Assembly (NCBI RefSeq): GCF_018598185.1
Contig: NZ_JAHESC010000003.1
Location: forward strand, 124,001-188,000
DNA: 64,000 bases
Direction of reading: 5' to 3'
Origin: Dawidia soli
Lineage (GTDB): Bacteria > Bacteroidota > Bacteroidia > Cytophagales > Cyclobacteriaceae
Part shown: one piece after another, positions 34,190-43,279 of the stretch
How the letters are laid out: every line of letters starts with the position of its first letter
How positions within the stretch are numbered: the stretch's first letter is position 1
Translations under genes and position numbers: made by a program
The notes under the pieces: generated by a model
The model's database searches: none
What the model was told of the DNA's origin: nothing
What the model saw: only the letters and a program-made list of their open reading frames with translations

Positions 34190-34876
34190 TCACTGGCCCT
34201 TCTTCGCTTCCTCCTCCTGACGAACTTCTTCCTTAATACGTTTACCCATCGTTCCCCGGAAGCGTTTCCAAAAAGACTCCCGCTCCATAATCGAAACAAA
34301 GTCGGGCACATACAACGTAGCCGTGTCGATGACCGGCAACGTCTTACCTTCCAGGTCAAGAATCTCCGTCACCACGGGCACCGACTTCACCCCCGGACAA
34401 TATTTCCGAATAAAGCTCTTCAACATAGCCGACTGAAACGGATCAGTCGCCAGTGCAATCTTCTGAAAACCCATCCCCTTCGCCAGCTTCCATGAATAGT
34501 ATATATTTTCTGTACTATGCTCAGCTTTCGTCTCCGCAAAAGTGTGCTCTGGCGGAACACCCAGCGAGTCGGCAATCATCTTCATAGCTTTGCCTTCTAC
34601 AAAGTGGCTGTACACGGCAGACCCCGAAAAGATAATGTTGCGGGTATAGCCGCTGTCGTATAAATGCTTGGCCCAGAAAATGCGCATGTTCATCACGCGC
34701 GTCGTGCGCTCCTTCTCATACGGCACACCGGGCACGATCACTACATCAAAGGGTTTCTCTTTGGCCGCTTCCGCATAGAGCTTACGCGCCTGTCGTTTAA
34801 AAGAGCAATGCGTCAGCAACATGGTGATACCGAGAAATACCGGTAGTGTTAATGCGATCTTGAGAAGTCTTTTCAT
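34190..34876 (-). CDS. YdcF/SanA/ElyC family protein (DUF218), membrane-anchored
   Basis: 228 residues. The N-terminus (LLKIALTLPVFLGITMLLTHC) is a hydrophobic anchor or possible lipoprotein signal. The DUF218 core has FDVVIVPGVPYEKER, IIFSGSAVYSHFVEGKAM and FAETKAEHSTENIYYSWKLA, where the acidic and Asn residues are conserved. Relatives affect envelope integrity and peptidoglycan precursors, but no reaction is known here. The C-terminus is highly charged (EEVRQEEEAKKGQ). A TACATTTG box ends 5 nt before its ATG. Confidence 0.88.
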   Translation of the reverse strand: MKRLLKIALTLPVFLGITMLLTHCSFKRQARKLYAEAAKEKPFDVVIVPGVPYEKERTTRVMNMRIFWAKHLYDSGYTRNIIFSGSAVYSHFVEGKAMKMIADSLGVPPEHTFAETKAEHSTENIYYSWKLAKGMGFQKIALATDPFQSAMLKSFIRKYCPGVKSVPVVTEILDLEGKTLPVIDTATLYVPDFVSIMERESFWKRFRGTMGKRIKEEVRQEEEAKKGQ

Positions 34877-34881
34877 GCATT

Positions 34882-34889
34882 CAAATGTA
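34882..34889 (-). promoter_or_regulatory. Candidate -7 promoter element (TACATTTG) for the ydcF-like gene
   Basis: Exact TAnnTTTG match on the minus strand in the 17-bp gap between recQ and this gene, 5 nt before the ATG. Confidence 0.5.
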
Positions 34890-34893
34890 ATCG

Positions 34894-36804
34894 TTACCGC
34901 GCGTGGCGCAGTTTCCAGGCCTCGTCATACACCAGTCTGCCGCCGTCCACCAGTTCGCGCACGATATCGACGAACAGCTCGCGGTCGCGTGGGGCAATGC
35001 GCTCTTCCAGCTCTTCCATGCTCATCGGCGCGGCGCGGAGTACGTTCAGAACTTCCTCGTGCAGCTCTTCCACCGCCGAGGCATCCTGCTCCTTGCGCTG
35101 TGCCAGGCAGACATCACACAGACCACATACGCCGATAGCTTCTTCACCAAAGTACTCCTGCATGACCACCATGCGGCAACGCTCGGTCTGCTGGGCATAG
35201 TGCGTGATGGCCTGCACCTTGTCCAGCGCCAATTTCTTACGCGTCTCTAACCGCCCGAGGTCGAGCGGCAGACGGTCCGCATCCTGGCGCGGCAAAATGA
35301 ACGTTACCTGCGGCTTATCCTTCAACGGTTGGTATATCACCACCTTCAGCGAATCGAGGTGTTGCAATACCGCCCGTGTATCTCCTTCGCGGGCGCTCAT
35401 GGCCCGGGCCACGAACGCTTCGGATATACGCACAAAGCCTGTGAACAGCTCGCCGCCGTAAAGCCGCAATAACATCTTGATAAACGGATCAAACCGCGCG
35501 TTGGCGATCTGAAACTCATACAACCGCGTCTTATCCATCAGGAAGTGGAGGTGCGACGGGTTGTAAAAGCTCTCCGTAAACTGGATCAACCCCTCCTCTT
35601 CCAGCTTTTTCAACGCCACATATACCTCCGCCTGCTGAAATTGAAAGCGGTCTGCAAAGTCGTGCAGGTCAAAGTCATAGCTCTGTCCCTCACCGCTCCC
35701 GATCGCCAGCTGGTAATAATTCGCCAGCGCCTGGTATGTACGGCGAAGCACTTCCGGCGGCGGATGGTTCTGCGTCACCTTAAACTGCAAACTCGTCATG
35801 TCACCATCCTGGTACAATATGGTGGCGAACGAGCGCTGCCCGTCGCGGCCGGCACGGCCGGCTTCCTGGTAATACGACTCGATGTTCTCCGGCAGGTCCA
35901 GGTGCACGACCAGCCGCACGTCGGGCTTGTCAATGCCCATACCAAAGGCGTTGGTCGCCACGATCACCCGCGTACGATTCTTGATCCAATCATCCTGCCG
36001 GCGACCGCGCTCCTCAAAGTCCAGCCCGGCATGGTAATACGACGCCGAAATGTTCCGCCGCACCAGCCACTCGCTGATCTCCTGCGTCGCCTTGCGCGAG
36101 CGTACGTATAAGATGGCCGGACCCGGCACCTTTCGCAAGATTTCCAACAGCTTCTGCTCTTTGTTTTCTGCCTTCCGCACAACCAGCGACAGGTTGGCCC
36201 GGGCAAAGGACTGTTGAAAGACACCCATCGGCTGCCGGAAGGCCAGCTTCTCTACAATGTCCTGCCGCACGATGGGCGTAGCCGTAGCCGTCAGCGCAAT
36301 GACGGGCACCTGGGGCAACAGCTCCCGCAAACCCGTGATACGCATATATGACGGACGAAAATCATACCCCCACTGCGAAATACAATGGGCCTCGTCCACC
36401 GCGATCAGCGAGACCTTCATTTGTTTCACCCGCGCCACGAAAAGCTCGGTATGCAACCGCTCCGGCGAAACATATAAAAATTTGATCTGCCCGTAAATAC
36501 AGTTATCCAACAATATATCGATCTCCGCCTTCCGCAGGCCCGAGTGAATGGCAACTGCCTGGATCTCGCGCTTCCGCAGCTGCTCCACCTGGTCCTTCAT
36601 CAACGCGATCAGCGGCGTGATGACAATACAGATGCCGTCGAGTACCAGCGCCGGCACCTGAAAGCAGATAGACTTGCCGCCACCCGTCGGCAAGAGGGCC
36701 AGCGTATCGCGTCCCTCCAGCACCGAGGCAATGATCTCCTCCTGCCCCGGGCGAAAACCGGGGTACTGCCAGTACTGTTGTAATATGGAAAGAGCTTGTT
36801 CCAC
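34894..36804 (-). CDS. recQ: ATP-dependent DNA helicase RecQ
   Basis: 636 residues with helicase motifs FRPGQEEIIASVL (motif 0), LALLPTGGGKSICFQVPAL (I), VDEAHCISQWGYDFRPSY (II), IALTATATP (III), and ATNAFGMGIDKPDVR then QEAGRAGRDG (V, VI). The RecQ-Ct zinc site is visible in CRMVVMQEYFGEEAIGVCG and CDVC. A winged helix follows, but an HRDC domain was not identified. The start is GTG at 36804, with TATATTTC (one mismatch to TAnnTTTG) just 5 nt upstream. Confidence 0.96.
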   Translation of the reverse strand: MEQALSILQQYWQYPGFRPGQEEIIASVLEGRDTLALLPTGGGKSICFQVPALVLDGICIVITPLIALMKDQVEQLRKREIQAVAIHSGLRKAEIDILLDNCIYGQIKFLYVSPERLHTELFVARVKQMKVSLIAVDEAHCISQWGYDFRPSYMRITGLRELLPQVPVIALTATATPIVRQDIVEKLAFRQPMGVFQQSFARANLSLVVRKAENKEQKLLEILRKVPGPAILYVRSRKATQEISEWLVRRNISASYYHAGLDFEERGRRQDDWIKNRTRVIVATNAFGMGIDKPDVRLVVHLDLPENIESYYQEAGRAGRDGQRSFATILYQDGDMTSLQFKVTQNHPPPEVLRRTYQALANYYQLAIGSGEGQSYDFDLHDFADRFQFQQAEVYVALKKLEEEGLIQFTESFYNPSHLHFLMDKTRLYEFQIANARFDPFIKMLLRLYGGELFTGFVRISEAFVARAMSAREGDTRAVLQHLDSLKVVIYQPLKDKPQVTFILPRQDADRLPLDLGRLETRKKLALDKVQAITHYAQQTERCRMVVMQEYFGEEAIGVCGLCDVCLAQRKEQDASAVEELHEEVLNVLRAAPMSMEELEERIAPRDRELFVDIVRELVDGGRLVYDEAWKLRHAR

Positions 36805-36837
36805 CGCAGGAAATATAGCAAATGAGGCGCGTACGCG

Positions 36838-37614
36838 CTACCAGAGGATCTTCTCCTTGTTCAAAAAGGCGTCGATGCCGCGCCGGCAGTCGGCCGTTGC
36901 CCGGGCATCGGCATTGCGTTCCGCCGCAAAGGCCAGGGCCGCCTCCAGGGGCATCTCGGGCACCCGGGCCATCATCTGCTTGGTCAGGGCCATGGCGCTC
37001 GCAGAGTTCGTCCGACACAAATGCTGCGCCAGCGCCATCACCTCTCCCGCCAACTGATCGGCCGATGGCACCACCGTTGTCACCAGGCCCACGCGACGCG
37101 CCTCTTCGGCACTGATCAGATCACCCCGCAACAACAACTGACGGGCCTGCGCCTCGCCCAGCTTGCGAAGCAGGAACACCATGACGATGGCCGGTATAAA
37201 TCCTATTTTCACTTCCGTATAACCAAACCTCGCTTCCGGCACGGCATAAACAAAGTCACAGACACCCGCCAGTCCACAGCCACCCGCCAGCGCGTGCCCC
37301 TGCACCTGCGCAATGATCACCTTGGGCAAGGTATACATCTGCAGGTATAGTTCCTTCAGGTGTGTGGAGTCGGCCACATTCTCGGCATGTGTGAAGTTCC
37401 GCAGCTGTTGCAAATACGCCAGGTCGGCACCCGCGCAAAACGCCTCGCCGGCAGCCCGGAGAATGATGACCTTGACAGCGTCATCACCTTCCGCCTGTCG
37501 AAACGAATCCTTTAATTCAGTGATCAGCTCACGGCTTAGCGCATTGCGCTTGTCGGGCCGGTTCAGGGTGATCGTTGCGATACGATCGGCAACCGAGTAG
37601 TCTACATACTGCAT
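36838..37614 (-). CDS. Enoyl-CoA hydratase/isomerase family protein
   Basis: 258 residues, crotonase fold. The oxyanion-hole segments are EAFCAGADLAYLQQ and GHALAGGCGLAGVCDFVYA. The N-terminal ITLNRPDKRNALSRELI is typical. One of the usual catalytic glutamates is not obvious (GCGLAGVCDF where hydratases have E), so it may be an isomerase or a methylglutaconyl-CoA hydratase-like enzyme. Substrate unknown. It is 33 bp upstream of recQ. Confidence 0.9.
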   Translation of the reverse strand: MQYVDYSVADRIATITLNRPDKRNALSRELITELKDSFRQAEGDDAVKVIILRAAGEAFCAGADLAYLQQLRNFTHAENVADSTHLKELYLQMYTLPKVIIAQVQGHALAGGCGLAGVCDFVYAVPEARFGYTEVKIGFIPAIVMVFLLRKLGEAQARQLLLRGDLISAEEARRVGLVTTVVPSADQLAGEVMALAQHLCRTNSASAMALTKQMMARVPEMPLEAALAFAAERNADARATADCRRGIDAFLNKEKILW

Positions 37615-37633
37615 AAGTATAGAGGTGAGTGGT

Positions 37634-39712
37634 TTATCCTGTTATCTCCTGAAATGCGCCGCGATGCCACACCGAGTGCACCCGCAACCCGAGCGGCACA
37701 GCATCCTGCAGGAGCCTGGCAGCAAAATAATACGTATTGCTGCTGTCCAGCAAGATCTGCCCGGCATCGATATGCGCCGCCAGCAATTTTATATCTTTTA
37801 TGGCATTATTGGAAATGATCAGGTAATCGACCGACAGGTGCCCCGGCATCCGGAACTCCGGCCCCTTGATCTGCAGGATAGTTTTTTTGCGCCACACCAG
37901 CAGCCGCGCACCCGGCACCGCGTCGTTCCGCTCCACAACGTCGGCTACTACCTCGCCTGTCGCCCCACAACGTTGATGATTGGGTTGTATATGGAACCGC
38001 CGCTTCCGCTCGTCTAACGCAGCGTCGGCATACAAACGCACACGTCCGTCGGCCGCCAGGTCCCAGGCACTGTGTCCCGGCACCTTGTAAACGGTCATCC
38101 GCGCCGGCCGTACTTCGCGAAAGATATAGTGCCAGCGGCTCGCCGAGAACAGCATGGCCAGGCATAGCATCGCCACCCCATAACCATAGTGCCGATGCTG
38201 CAGCCACACCGCCCCGAAAATACCCATTGCCAATAACAGCCAGCATTGCAGGGGCGTGAGGTATACATTGTTCCATACGCTGAAAGGAAACGCTGCCACC
38301 GTCGTCACGATACCATTCAGCACATGGATACACCCCGTCAGAATATATCCCAGGACGCCGGCCACTCCGGGCACTGCGCTGCACGCCAGCAACACCAGCC
38401 CACCCACCAGCACGATCGAAGACCCCGGCACCAGCAGGAGATTCACAAGCAAAAAGTAATTCGGAAATTGATGAAAGTAAAATAATACCACTGCCGTCGT
38501 CGCCAGCTGTGCCGCCAGTGTCACGCAGGTCATCTTCCAAAGCTCATCCCACACCCGGCTGGAGGGCTCCCACAGATTGTACAACCAGGGCTGCAGGTAT
38601 ACAATGCCCAGCACCGCCAGGTAGGAAAGCTGAAAGCCAACCGACATGATCAGATACGGATTGTATAACAACAGAAAGAAGGCCGACGCTGCCAGCATAT
38701 TATATACGTTCCCCTGCCGGTAAAAAGCCTGCCCCACTACCACGAACGAGAACATCGTCACCGCCCGCAGCACCGACGGCGACAATCCCGTCACAAAAGC
38801 ATACCCCCACAGCACAATCAGGCTCACCGCCGCCAGCACCACGCGCCCATAACGGAATGCCTGTACGGGCTTCAATGCCCACCCGAGAATAAGAAAAAGA
38901 ATAGAAACGTGCAGTCCCGAAACCGCCAGCACATGCACGACCCCGGTGGCAGAATAGGCGTCGAGCAGATCGCGGTCCAGATCGTCGGTCATACCCAGCA
39001 CCAGCGCCGAGGCAACCGCTTGTTCCTCCCGGCCGTCGATATAGGTTGCCAGTATGCCGGCCGCCCATCCGCGCACCCGTAAGGCATACGCCCAGACCCA
39101 TGACGGCGGAGCATGTCCCATGTACATTACCTGTCCCTTTTGTAAAAATTGCTGGAGGTGGATATTCTGAAATTGCAGATACCGCCGATAGTCAAACTCA
39201 CCGGGATTCGCCGGCGGCGGCACAGCGGCTGGAGTGCCTTTTACCAATAACACATCGCCGTACGTCGGCGTCGCCGGCAGCACATCCGGCCGAAGGTATA
39301 ACAACACTTTCCCCGTACGGGGGCGCCATACGCCGGTATAGGCCCGGTCCACCTCCACCGTTACTTTCCACGCCCGCTCACGCGGCACGGGCTGGCGCAC
39401 CACCCGGCATTGATAATATTGCACGGAGTCACCTGCCTGCCACACATGGTCGTCCCGGCGGCTTTCGGTTTTATACCCTACCTGTAAATAGCCCGTCAGA
39501 AAGAGCGCCAGCATCGCCAGCACACCCTGCCAGGTGGGGCGAAAGGAAGCGCCGGGCCAATACAGAAAAAGGAGATAGGCAAAGACTACCCCTACCAGGG
39601 TTGCCAGGGCAAGGCCGGTAGTGATACAGTCGGGCACATGGATCGCCAGCAAGATACCTACCGACAAAAACACAACCATTCGTACGAATGCATACGGAAT
39701 CCAACGGTACAT
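37634..39712 (-). CDS. ComEC/Rec2 family competence membrane protein
   Basis: 692 residues. The N-terminal helices precede the DUF4131-type beta domain (VYLRPDVLPATP, PANPGEFDYRRYLQFQNIHLQ), then the Competence domain with ALVLGMTDDLDRDLLDAYSA, TGVVHVLAVSGLHVSILFL and GLSPSVLRAVTMFSFV. It forms the inner membrane channel for single-stranded DNA uptake. The C-terminal ~170 residues do not show the HxHxDH site of a functional metallo-beta-lactamase domain, unlike Bacillus ComEC. This is common for shorter Bacteroidota versions, but worth noting. Confidence 0.93.
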   Translation of the reverse strand: MYRWIPYAFVRMVVFLSVGILLAIHVPDCITTGLALATLVGVVFAYLLFLYWPGASFRPTWQGVLAMLALFLTGYLQVGYKTESRRDDHVWQAGDSVQYYQCRVVRQPVPRERAWKVTVEVDRAYTGVWRPRTGKVLLYLRPDVLPATPTYGDVLLVKGTPAAVPPPANPGEFDYRRYLQFQNIHLQQFLQKGQVMYMGHAPPSWVWAYALRVRGWAAGILATYIDGREEQAVASALVLGMTDDLDRDLLDAYSATGVVHVLAVSGLHVSILFLILGWALKPVQAFRYGRVVLAAVSLIVLWGYAFVTGLSPSVLRAVTMFSFVVVGQAFYRQGNVYNMLAASAFFLLLYNPYLIMSVGFQLSYLAVLGIVYLQPWLYNLWEPSSRVWDELWKMTCVTLAAQLATTAVVLFYFHQFPNYFLLVNLLLVPGSSIVLVGGLVLLACSAVPGVAGVLGYILTGCIHVLNGIVTTVAAFPFSVWNNVYLTPLQCWLLLAMGIFGAVWLQHRHYGYGVAMLCLAMLFSASRWHYIFREVRPARMTVYKVPGHSAWDLAADGRVRLYADAALDERKRRFHIQPNHQRCGATGEVVADVVERNDAVPGARLLVWRKKTILQIKGPEFRMPGHLSVDYLIISNNAIKDIKLLAAHIDAGQILLDSSNTYYFAARLLQDAVPLGLRVHSVWHRGAFQEITG

Positions 39713-39736
39713 GCTGGAAGGTACGCAAAAAATGCG

Positions 39737-40696
39737 TTACTGCGGCTCGTCGCGGCGATAGGCCTCGATGATGTCGCGCACCAGGCGGTGACGCACCACG
39801 TCCTTTTCGTTCAGCTCGAGGATACCGATGCCCTTTACATCCGCCAGGATGCGGGTCGCCTCTTTTAAGCCGGACTTCTGCCTGGACGGCAGGTCGATCT
39901 GCGACACGTCGCCGGTAACGATCATCTTCGAATCCGGCCCCATACGCGTCAGGAACATCTTCATCTGCATGGGCGTAGTGTTCTGCGCTTCGTCCAATAG
40001 GATAAAAGCGTTGTTCAGGGTCCGGCCGCGCATGTAGGCCAGGGGGGCGATCTCGATGATCTCGCGCTCCATGTAATACCGCAGCTTTTCAAACGGGATC
40101 ATGTCGTGCAGGGCGTCGTAGATCGGCCGCAGGTAGGGATCGATCTTCTCCTTCAGGTCACCCGGCAAAAAGCCCAGGTTCTCTCCCGCCTCCACCGCCG
40201 GCCGCGTGATGATCAACTTTTTGACCTGCTTATTCTTAAGCGCCCGCACCGCCATGGCCACGGAAATATAGGTCTTGCCGGTACCCGCCGGCCCCAGCGC
40301 AAAGACCAGGTCATTATCCCTTGCCAGGTCGACCAGTTTCTGCTGGTTGACCGTTTTCGGCTTGATCGGTGCCCCCTTGGTGCCGTACACAATGACGTCG
40401 TCCCCATTGCCATTGGCGGAATGTTCCGGAAGCATACGCTCCTGCTCGTGGTCGATATAGTTCTGCACGTTCTCTTCGGTCACCTTGCCGTATTTATGGT
40501 AATGCTCGACCAGGGAATTCAGGATATCATCGATCTGCACGATTTCGGAGGTCGTGCCTTTGATATGGATCTGGTTTCCACGCGACACAATACGGCTCTT
40601 GGGAAAAGCCGCCGCCAGCGAATCAATGGTTTTGTTCTCTACCCCGAGAAAATCGATCAGGGAAATATTATCAAGAGTTACTGTTTTTTCGATCAA
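39737..40696 (-). CDS. PhoH family protein (PhoH-like ATPase)
   Basis: 319 residues. Walker [40 protein letters not shown], and Walker [21 protein letters not shown] are the PhoH core. The start is TTG at 40696 (IEKTVTLDN), because no ATG or GTG lies upstream in frame within reach; an ATT at 40702 is the alternative. Family members are linked to RNA processing and ribosome work with YbeY/YbeZ. No ybeY is adjacent. Confidence 0.94.
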   Translation of the reverse strand: MIEKTVTLDNISLIDFLGVENKTIDSLAAAFPKSRIVSRGNQIHIKGTTSEIVQIDDILNSLVEHYHKYGKVTEENVQNYIDHEQERMLPEHSANGNGDDVIVYGTKGAPIKPKTVNQQKLVDLARDNDLVFALGPAGTGKTYISVAMAVRALKNKQVKKLIITRPAVEAGENLGFLPGDLKEKIDPYLRPIYDALHDMIPFEKLRYYMEREIIEIAPLAYMRGRTLNNAFILLDEAQNTTPMQMKMFLTRMGPDSKMIVTGDVSQIDLPSRQKSGLKEATRILADVKGIGILELNEKDVVRHRLVRDIIEAYRRDEPQ

Positions 40697-40822
40697 ATGA
40701 AATCTGGTGTTTAAGTACTAACAATACAGGAATTGTCCGAGCAAAGTTCATTTCCGCGATATGCGGTAAAAATGCTTACTTTGCCTCATCAAATTTAACG
40801 AATATCCGCCGCAGCATCAACC

Positions 40823-41596
40823 ATGGCCATCGTCACCCTTCTTACAGATTCAGGCGAAAGTGACCATTACGTGGCGGCGATCAAGGCACGCATTATCAGC
40901 GTCAACCCTGGCGTGCGCATCGAAGACATCAGCCATAAGATCAAACCGGCCGACATCGGCCACGCCGCCTTTGTGCTCCGCGCAGTCTTCCGCGATTTCC
41001 CCAAAGGCACCGTCCACCTCGTCGGCGTCGACGCTACCGGCAACCGGGGCGACGTTCCCATCGCTCTTCAGCTCGAAGACCACTTCTTCGTCGGGTGTGA
41101 TAACGGGCTGTTCGGCCTCGTTACCGACAAGTCGCACCAGCAGCTGGTCGAGCTGAACGCGATCAATACTATCAGCACCACCTTTCCCGAGCGCGACATC
41201 TTCGCCCCCACCGCCGCCAAACTGGCCAGTGGGGTGTCGATCACCAACCTGGGCAAGCCCCTGGCGGCATTTAAAAGGATGATCGACCGCCAGGTAAAGG
41301 CTACCAAAAAGCAGATCTCCGGCAGCGTGATCCGCGTCGATGGCATGGGCAACCTCATTACCAACATCCCGCGCGAGGCCTTCGAGATCCTCAGCCGCGA
41401 CAAGGTATATACTATCCAGTTCGGCGGTGAAAAATTCCGCCGCATCCACACCCAGTACAACCAGGCCGACGACGGCGAGTGTTTTCTGGTATTCAACAGC
41501 CTTGGCCTGCTGGAGATCGGCATTTATAAAGGCAACGCATCCGAGCTGCTCGGCCTGGAGTACGACAGCGCCGTCAACATTATCTTCGAGGAATAA
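40823..41596 (+). CDS. SAM hydroxide adenosyltransferase (DUF62 family)
   Basis: 257 residues of the SAM hydrolase/chlorinase/fluorinase superfamily. The start MAIVTLLTDSGESDHYVAAI has the catalytic Asp region; NPGVRIEDISHKIKPADIGHA and VDGMGNLITNIP follow. Hydrolases use an Asp-Arg-His triad to split S-adenosylmethionine with water. The halogenase-specific loop was not seen, so simple hydrolysis is the best call. The plus strand begins here and continues to the ABM gene 17 nt on. Confidence 0.92.
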   Translation: MAIVTLLTDSGESDHYVAAIKARIISVNPGVRIEDISHKIKPADIGHAAFVLRAVFRDFPKGTVHLVGVDATGNRGDVPIALQLEDHFFVGCDNGLFGLVTDKSHQQLVELNAINTISTTFPERDIFAPTAAKLASGVSITNLGKPLAAFKRMIDRQVKATKKQISGSVIRVDGMGNLITNIPREAFEILSRDKVYTIQFGGEKFRRIHTQYNQADDGECFLVFNSLGLLEIGIYKGNASELLGLEYDSAVNIIFEE

Positions 41597-41613
41597 CCCC
41601 CCAAGCGTCTGCC

Positions 41614-41907
41614 ATGATCATCCGCATTGTCCGCATGCACTTTACGGAAGCCGGCGTCGCCGAGTTTCTGGAAATTTTTAATCAGAACAAGGAAGCCATC
41701 CGCCATTTCCCCGGCTGCCGCCACCTCGAGCTGCTCAAAGACGCCACCAGCCCCCACATATTCACCACGTTGAGCCATTGGCAGGAAGCCGCCGACCTGG
41801 AGCGATATCGCACCTCCGACCTCTTTGCCAACGTCTGGAGACGGGTAAAACCGTTGTTTTCAGGGCGTACGGAAGCATTTTCACTCGAAAAATTTATCAC
41901 GGTCTGA
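41614..41907 (+). CDS. Antibiotic biosynthesis monooxygenase (ABM) domain protein
   Basis: 97 residues with the ABM dimeric alpha/beta barrel pattern: IIRIVRMHFTEAGVAEFLEI, NKEAIRHFPGCRHLELLKD and FTTLSHWQEAADLERYRTS. These small enzymes are cofactor-free monooxygenases or signal-like proteins. It is adjacent to the SAM hydrolase and probably co-transcribed. Substrate unknown. Confidence 0.9.
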   Translation: MIIRIVRMHFTEAGVAEFLEIFNQNKEAIRHFPGCRHLELLKDATSPHIFTTLSHWQEAADLERYRTSDLFANVWRRVKPLFSGRTEAFSLEKFITV

Positions 41908-42002
41908 CAGGTTGCATCCCAGGGAAAGATTCCACATATTTGCAACCCATTTGCCAAAAGGGTGTAGGGAACAGGCATTAAAGTCTAGGCCCATCACGGA
42001 AT

Positions 42003-42087
42003 GCCTGAGTGGCGGAATTGGTAGACGCGCTCGACTCAAAATCGAGTGCCGCAAGGCGTGCCGGTTCGAGTCCGGCCTCGGGTACCA
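42003..42087 (+). tRNA. tRNA-Leu (anticodon CAA)
   Basis: 85 nt folding as a class II tRNA. The acceptor arms GCCTGAG and CTCGGGT pair with one G-T at each of two positions. The D-arm is GGCGGAATTGGTAGACGC, the anticodon stem CTCGA/TCGAG holds loop CTCAAAA (anticodon CAA at 42037-42039), there is a variable arm and T-arm GGTTCGAGTCC, and CCA is encoded. It reads UUG codons. Confidence 0.95.
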
Positions 42088-42089
42088 AA

Positions 42090-42116
42090 GGGCTTGTCAG
42101 CGACAAGCCCTTTTTT
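42090..42116 (+). terminator. Intrinsic terminator of tRNA-Leu
   Basis: Perfect 9-bp stem GGGCTTGTC / GACAAGCCC with AGC loop and a six-T run, 2 nt after the CCA end. Confidence 0.93.
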
Positions 42117-42122
42117 GCTTTT

Positions 42123-42415
42123 ATGGCCTCTGTTTACATCCTCTTTTCCAGAAAGCTGGATCGATTTTATATGGAAAGTTGTAACGATCTCAGTATAGGG
42201 TCGAGCAACATCTCCATAAGGAATTTGCTAAAAGCTTTACGGCTCAGGCTGATGACGGGGTGTTATTCTTCTTTGTCGATCATCTGCAGCATGCCCAGGC
42301 AAGAGCGATAGAGGAGCATATTAAAAAAATGAAGAGCAGGGTCTACATTCAAAATCTGAAAAAATACCCTGAGATCTTCCAGAAGCTTGTTACGAGATAT
42401 TTTCTAAGAATTGAC
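42123..42415 (+). pseudogene. Frameshifted GIY-YIG endonuclease (UvrC N-domain-like)
   Basis: Frame 1 from the ATG at 42123 reads ASVYILFSRKLDRFYMESCNDLSIG, the start of a short GIY-YIG nuclease. There the usual YIGS motif has become YMES. At about 42200 the match moves to the next frame (VEQHLHKEFAKSFTAQADDG, then FFVDHLQHAQARAIEEHIKKMKSRVYIQNLKKYPEIF split over two stretches), so one base is missing there. Near 42404 a second indel in TTTT would restore a stop; instead the frame runs into the next gene. Small GIY-YIG genes often sit near tRNA genes. I judge it non-functional. Confidence 0.8.
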
Positions 42416-43099
42416 ATGCGTCCTATTTTACTACTTCATGGAGCACTAGGCTCAAAAAACCAGCTTGATCCGTTGAAAACCGCTTTGGAAGAAAGTGGAC
42501 ACAAGGTTTATGCTCTGAATTTCTCCGGTCATGGTGGTAAGCCCTTCCGTGATCCTTTTGGTATTGAAGGTTTTGCGGAAGATGTTTTGCATTTTCAAAA
42601 AGAAAACGGATTAAGGATCACGGAAGTTTTCGGCTACAGCATGGGGGGCTATGTAGCCCTCTGGCATGCGCATAGACATCCGGATAGTGTAGGCAAGATT
42701 GTAACGTTAGGTACAAAGTTTGACTGGTCTCCGGGCGCTGCAGAGCGGGAAGTCAAGAAGGTGAATCCGGATAAGATAGAGGAAAAAATACCAGCGTTTG
42801 CGCGAGTATTGCAGGACCGTCATGCTCCTAATGACTGGAAAGAGCTCCTCCATAAAACCGCTCAAATGATGACGCAACTGGGGGCCAGACCTTCGCTGAC
42901 AATTGAGATATTGAAAAACATTCCGCATCAGGTATCTATCCTCCTGGGGGATCTCGATGACACTGCAGACTTGACATTCTCTCAAAGCGTAGCCGAAGCT
43001 CTTCCCTACGGAAAATTCTCATTGCTTGAAAAAACTCCTCACCCGCTTGAGAGGGTGGACGTAAAGTTGCTAGAGAAGAGAATACTCGATATTTTTTAA
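42416..43099 (+). CDS. Alpha/beta hydrolase
   Basis: 227 residues from the ATG at 42416 (MRPILLLHGALGSKNQL), which is where hydrolase similarity begins; the open frame upstream is the GIY-YIG remnant. The oxyanion loop is LLHGALG, the nucleophile Ser in GYSMGGYVALWHA, the acid in GDLDD and the base His in TPHPLE near the C-terminus. Substrate is not predictable. The lower GC of this stretch hints at transfer. Confidence 0.88.
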   Translation: MRPILLLHGALGSKNQLDPLKTALEESGHKVYALNFSGHGGKPFRDPFGIEGFAEDVLHFQKENGLRITEVFGYSMGGYVALWHAHRHPDSVGKIVTLGTKFDWSPGAAEREVKKVNPDKIEEKIPAFARVLQDRHAPNDWKELLHKTAQMMTQLGARPSLTIEILKNIPHQVSILLGDLDDTADLTFSQSVAEALPYGKFSLLEKTPHPLERVDVKLLEKRILDIF

Positions 43100-43279
43100 T
43101 CCCCTTTGGTTTCCTGGTAATGCGCCGGGCTTTACCCTTTCTTTCTTCAAGGGTCGTGATGTCGTCCGTGATTAATACATTTACCGCATCGCTCACGCCC
43201 TGAATGGTCTGTCCGGTCAGAGGTATGATTGTCGTCTTTCACGCGCCCGAATAATTTTGGATACTATCCGCAAAAAAGG

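Noticed and set aside
43090-43196. Possible gene fragment on the minus strand (SDAVNVLITDDITTLEERK)
   Set aside because: Composition is plausible but it has no neighbours or family, and it runs into the antisense of the hydrolase gene.
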